Origin: Variovorax sp. J22G73
GTDB taxonomy: Bacteria; Pseudomonadota; Gammaproteobacteria; Burkholderiales; Burkholderiaceae_C
Length of the DNA stretch: 64,000 nucleotides
Direction: 5' to 3'
Assembly: GCF_030317035.1 (NCBI RefSeq)
Contig: NZ_JASZYK010000003.1
Coordinates: 124,001 to 188,000, forward strand
Position numbers and translations under genes: made by a program. The notes under the pieces were generated by a model. That model did not search any database, was not told where the DNA came from, and saw nothing but the letters and a program-made list of their open reading frames with translations. Positions 63,843-64,000 of the stretch are shown here, piece after piece. The first letter of the stretch is position 1, and each line of letters starts with the position of its first letter.

Positions 63843-64000
63843 ATGACCACCAACAGCGAACTCAAGAACCGCCGCCTCGCCGCCACCCCGCGCGGTGTGG
63901 GCGTGATGTGCGACTTTCATGCCCAGCGTGCCGAGAACGCGAGCCTGTGGGACGTGGAAGGCCGCGAGTACATCGACTTTGCCGCCGGCATCGCGGTGCT
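63843..64000 (+). CDS. gabT: 4-aminobutyrate aminotransferase, 5' end only
   Basis: The first 52 codons are in the window and run off its right edge: TNSELKNRRLAATPRGVGVM, then SLWDVEGREYIDFAAGIAV, the standard N-terminus of GabT-type class III aminotransferases (GABA plus 2-oxoglutarate to succinate semialdehyde plus glutamate). The ATG follows AGCGAGCC; the 138-bp gap to the divergent GabR-like gene should contain its promoter and operator. Confidence 0.88.
   Translation, partial: MTTNSELKNRRLAATPRGVGVMCDFHAQRAENASLWDVEGREYIDFAAGIAV

Overview
The window looks like a piece of a Burkholderiales genome of the Comamonadaceae, most likely Variovorax or a close relative. This rests on the high GC content, the dense mixture of amino-acid ABC transporters, Bug/TctC solute-binding proteins, LysR/TetR/IclR/AraC regulators and CoA-linked catabolic enzymes, and the general look of the proteins. 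No rRNA, tRNA, CRISPR array or intact insertion sequence was seen.

Layout. 1-3.7 kb holds core-type genes: mrdA (PBP2, cut by the window edge), a pentapeptide-repeat protein, a TetR regulator and tsaC. 3.7-6.0 kb holds a large tyrosine recombinase and a small partner gene, followed by about 790 bp of gene-free, less GC-rich DNA. 6.8-11.8 kb is a complete replication and partition module: parB, parA and a divergent Rep_3-type initiator gene. It carries six copies of a 17-19 bp palindrome (parS-like), 22-bp iterons, an inverted-repeat operator just before rep, and a strong terminator after it. 12.4-17.2 kb holds a broken drug-efflux locus, in which nodT and emrA have both lost their 5' halves head to head while emrB is intact, plus HxlR and LysR regulators. 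18.4-24.4 kb is an amino-acid ABC transporter with an aminotransferase and an RraA-family protein, divergent from a LysR gene. 24.5-35.9 kb is mixed: a response regulator, an O-methyltransferase, a TetR with a Lys/Pro/Ala tail, a GT39-like membrane transferase, Lrp with a large indolepyruvate ferredoxin oxidoreductase, an unrecognised 535-aa protein and another TetR. 36.1-41.8 kb is a second amino-acid ABC operon, ending in a D-threonine-aldolase-like enzyme and an aldehyde dehydrogenase. 41.9-48.7 kb holds an acyl-CoA dehydrogenase/acrylyl-CoA-reductase fusion, a paralogous binding protein, an AraC regulator, a class V aminotransferase and an M20 peptidase. 48.9-59.8 kb carries acid and CoA metabolism: a KPR-like reductase, an AMP ligase with RidA, two Bug proteins, a hydroxyacid dehydrogenase, an NDP-forming acyl-CoA synthetase with an enoyl-CoA hydratase, and IclR. 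59.9-64 kb holds an EamA exporter, a small protein behind a hairpin leader, an alkyl-purine DNA glycosylase, and a GabR/PdxR-type regulator divergent from gabT, which is cut by the right edge.

How it works together. Most of the window is a set of uptake-plus-degradation cassettes, each with a divergent regulator. The notable exception is the rep/par module, which sits within about 10 kb of housekeeping genes. Either this is a secondary replicon that carries core genes, or it is a former secondary replicon now joined to a main chromosome. Starts were chosen from Shine-Dalgarno sites, ATGA overlaps and codon use; homology statements come from recognised motifs, not database searches.
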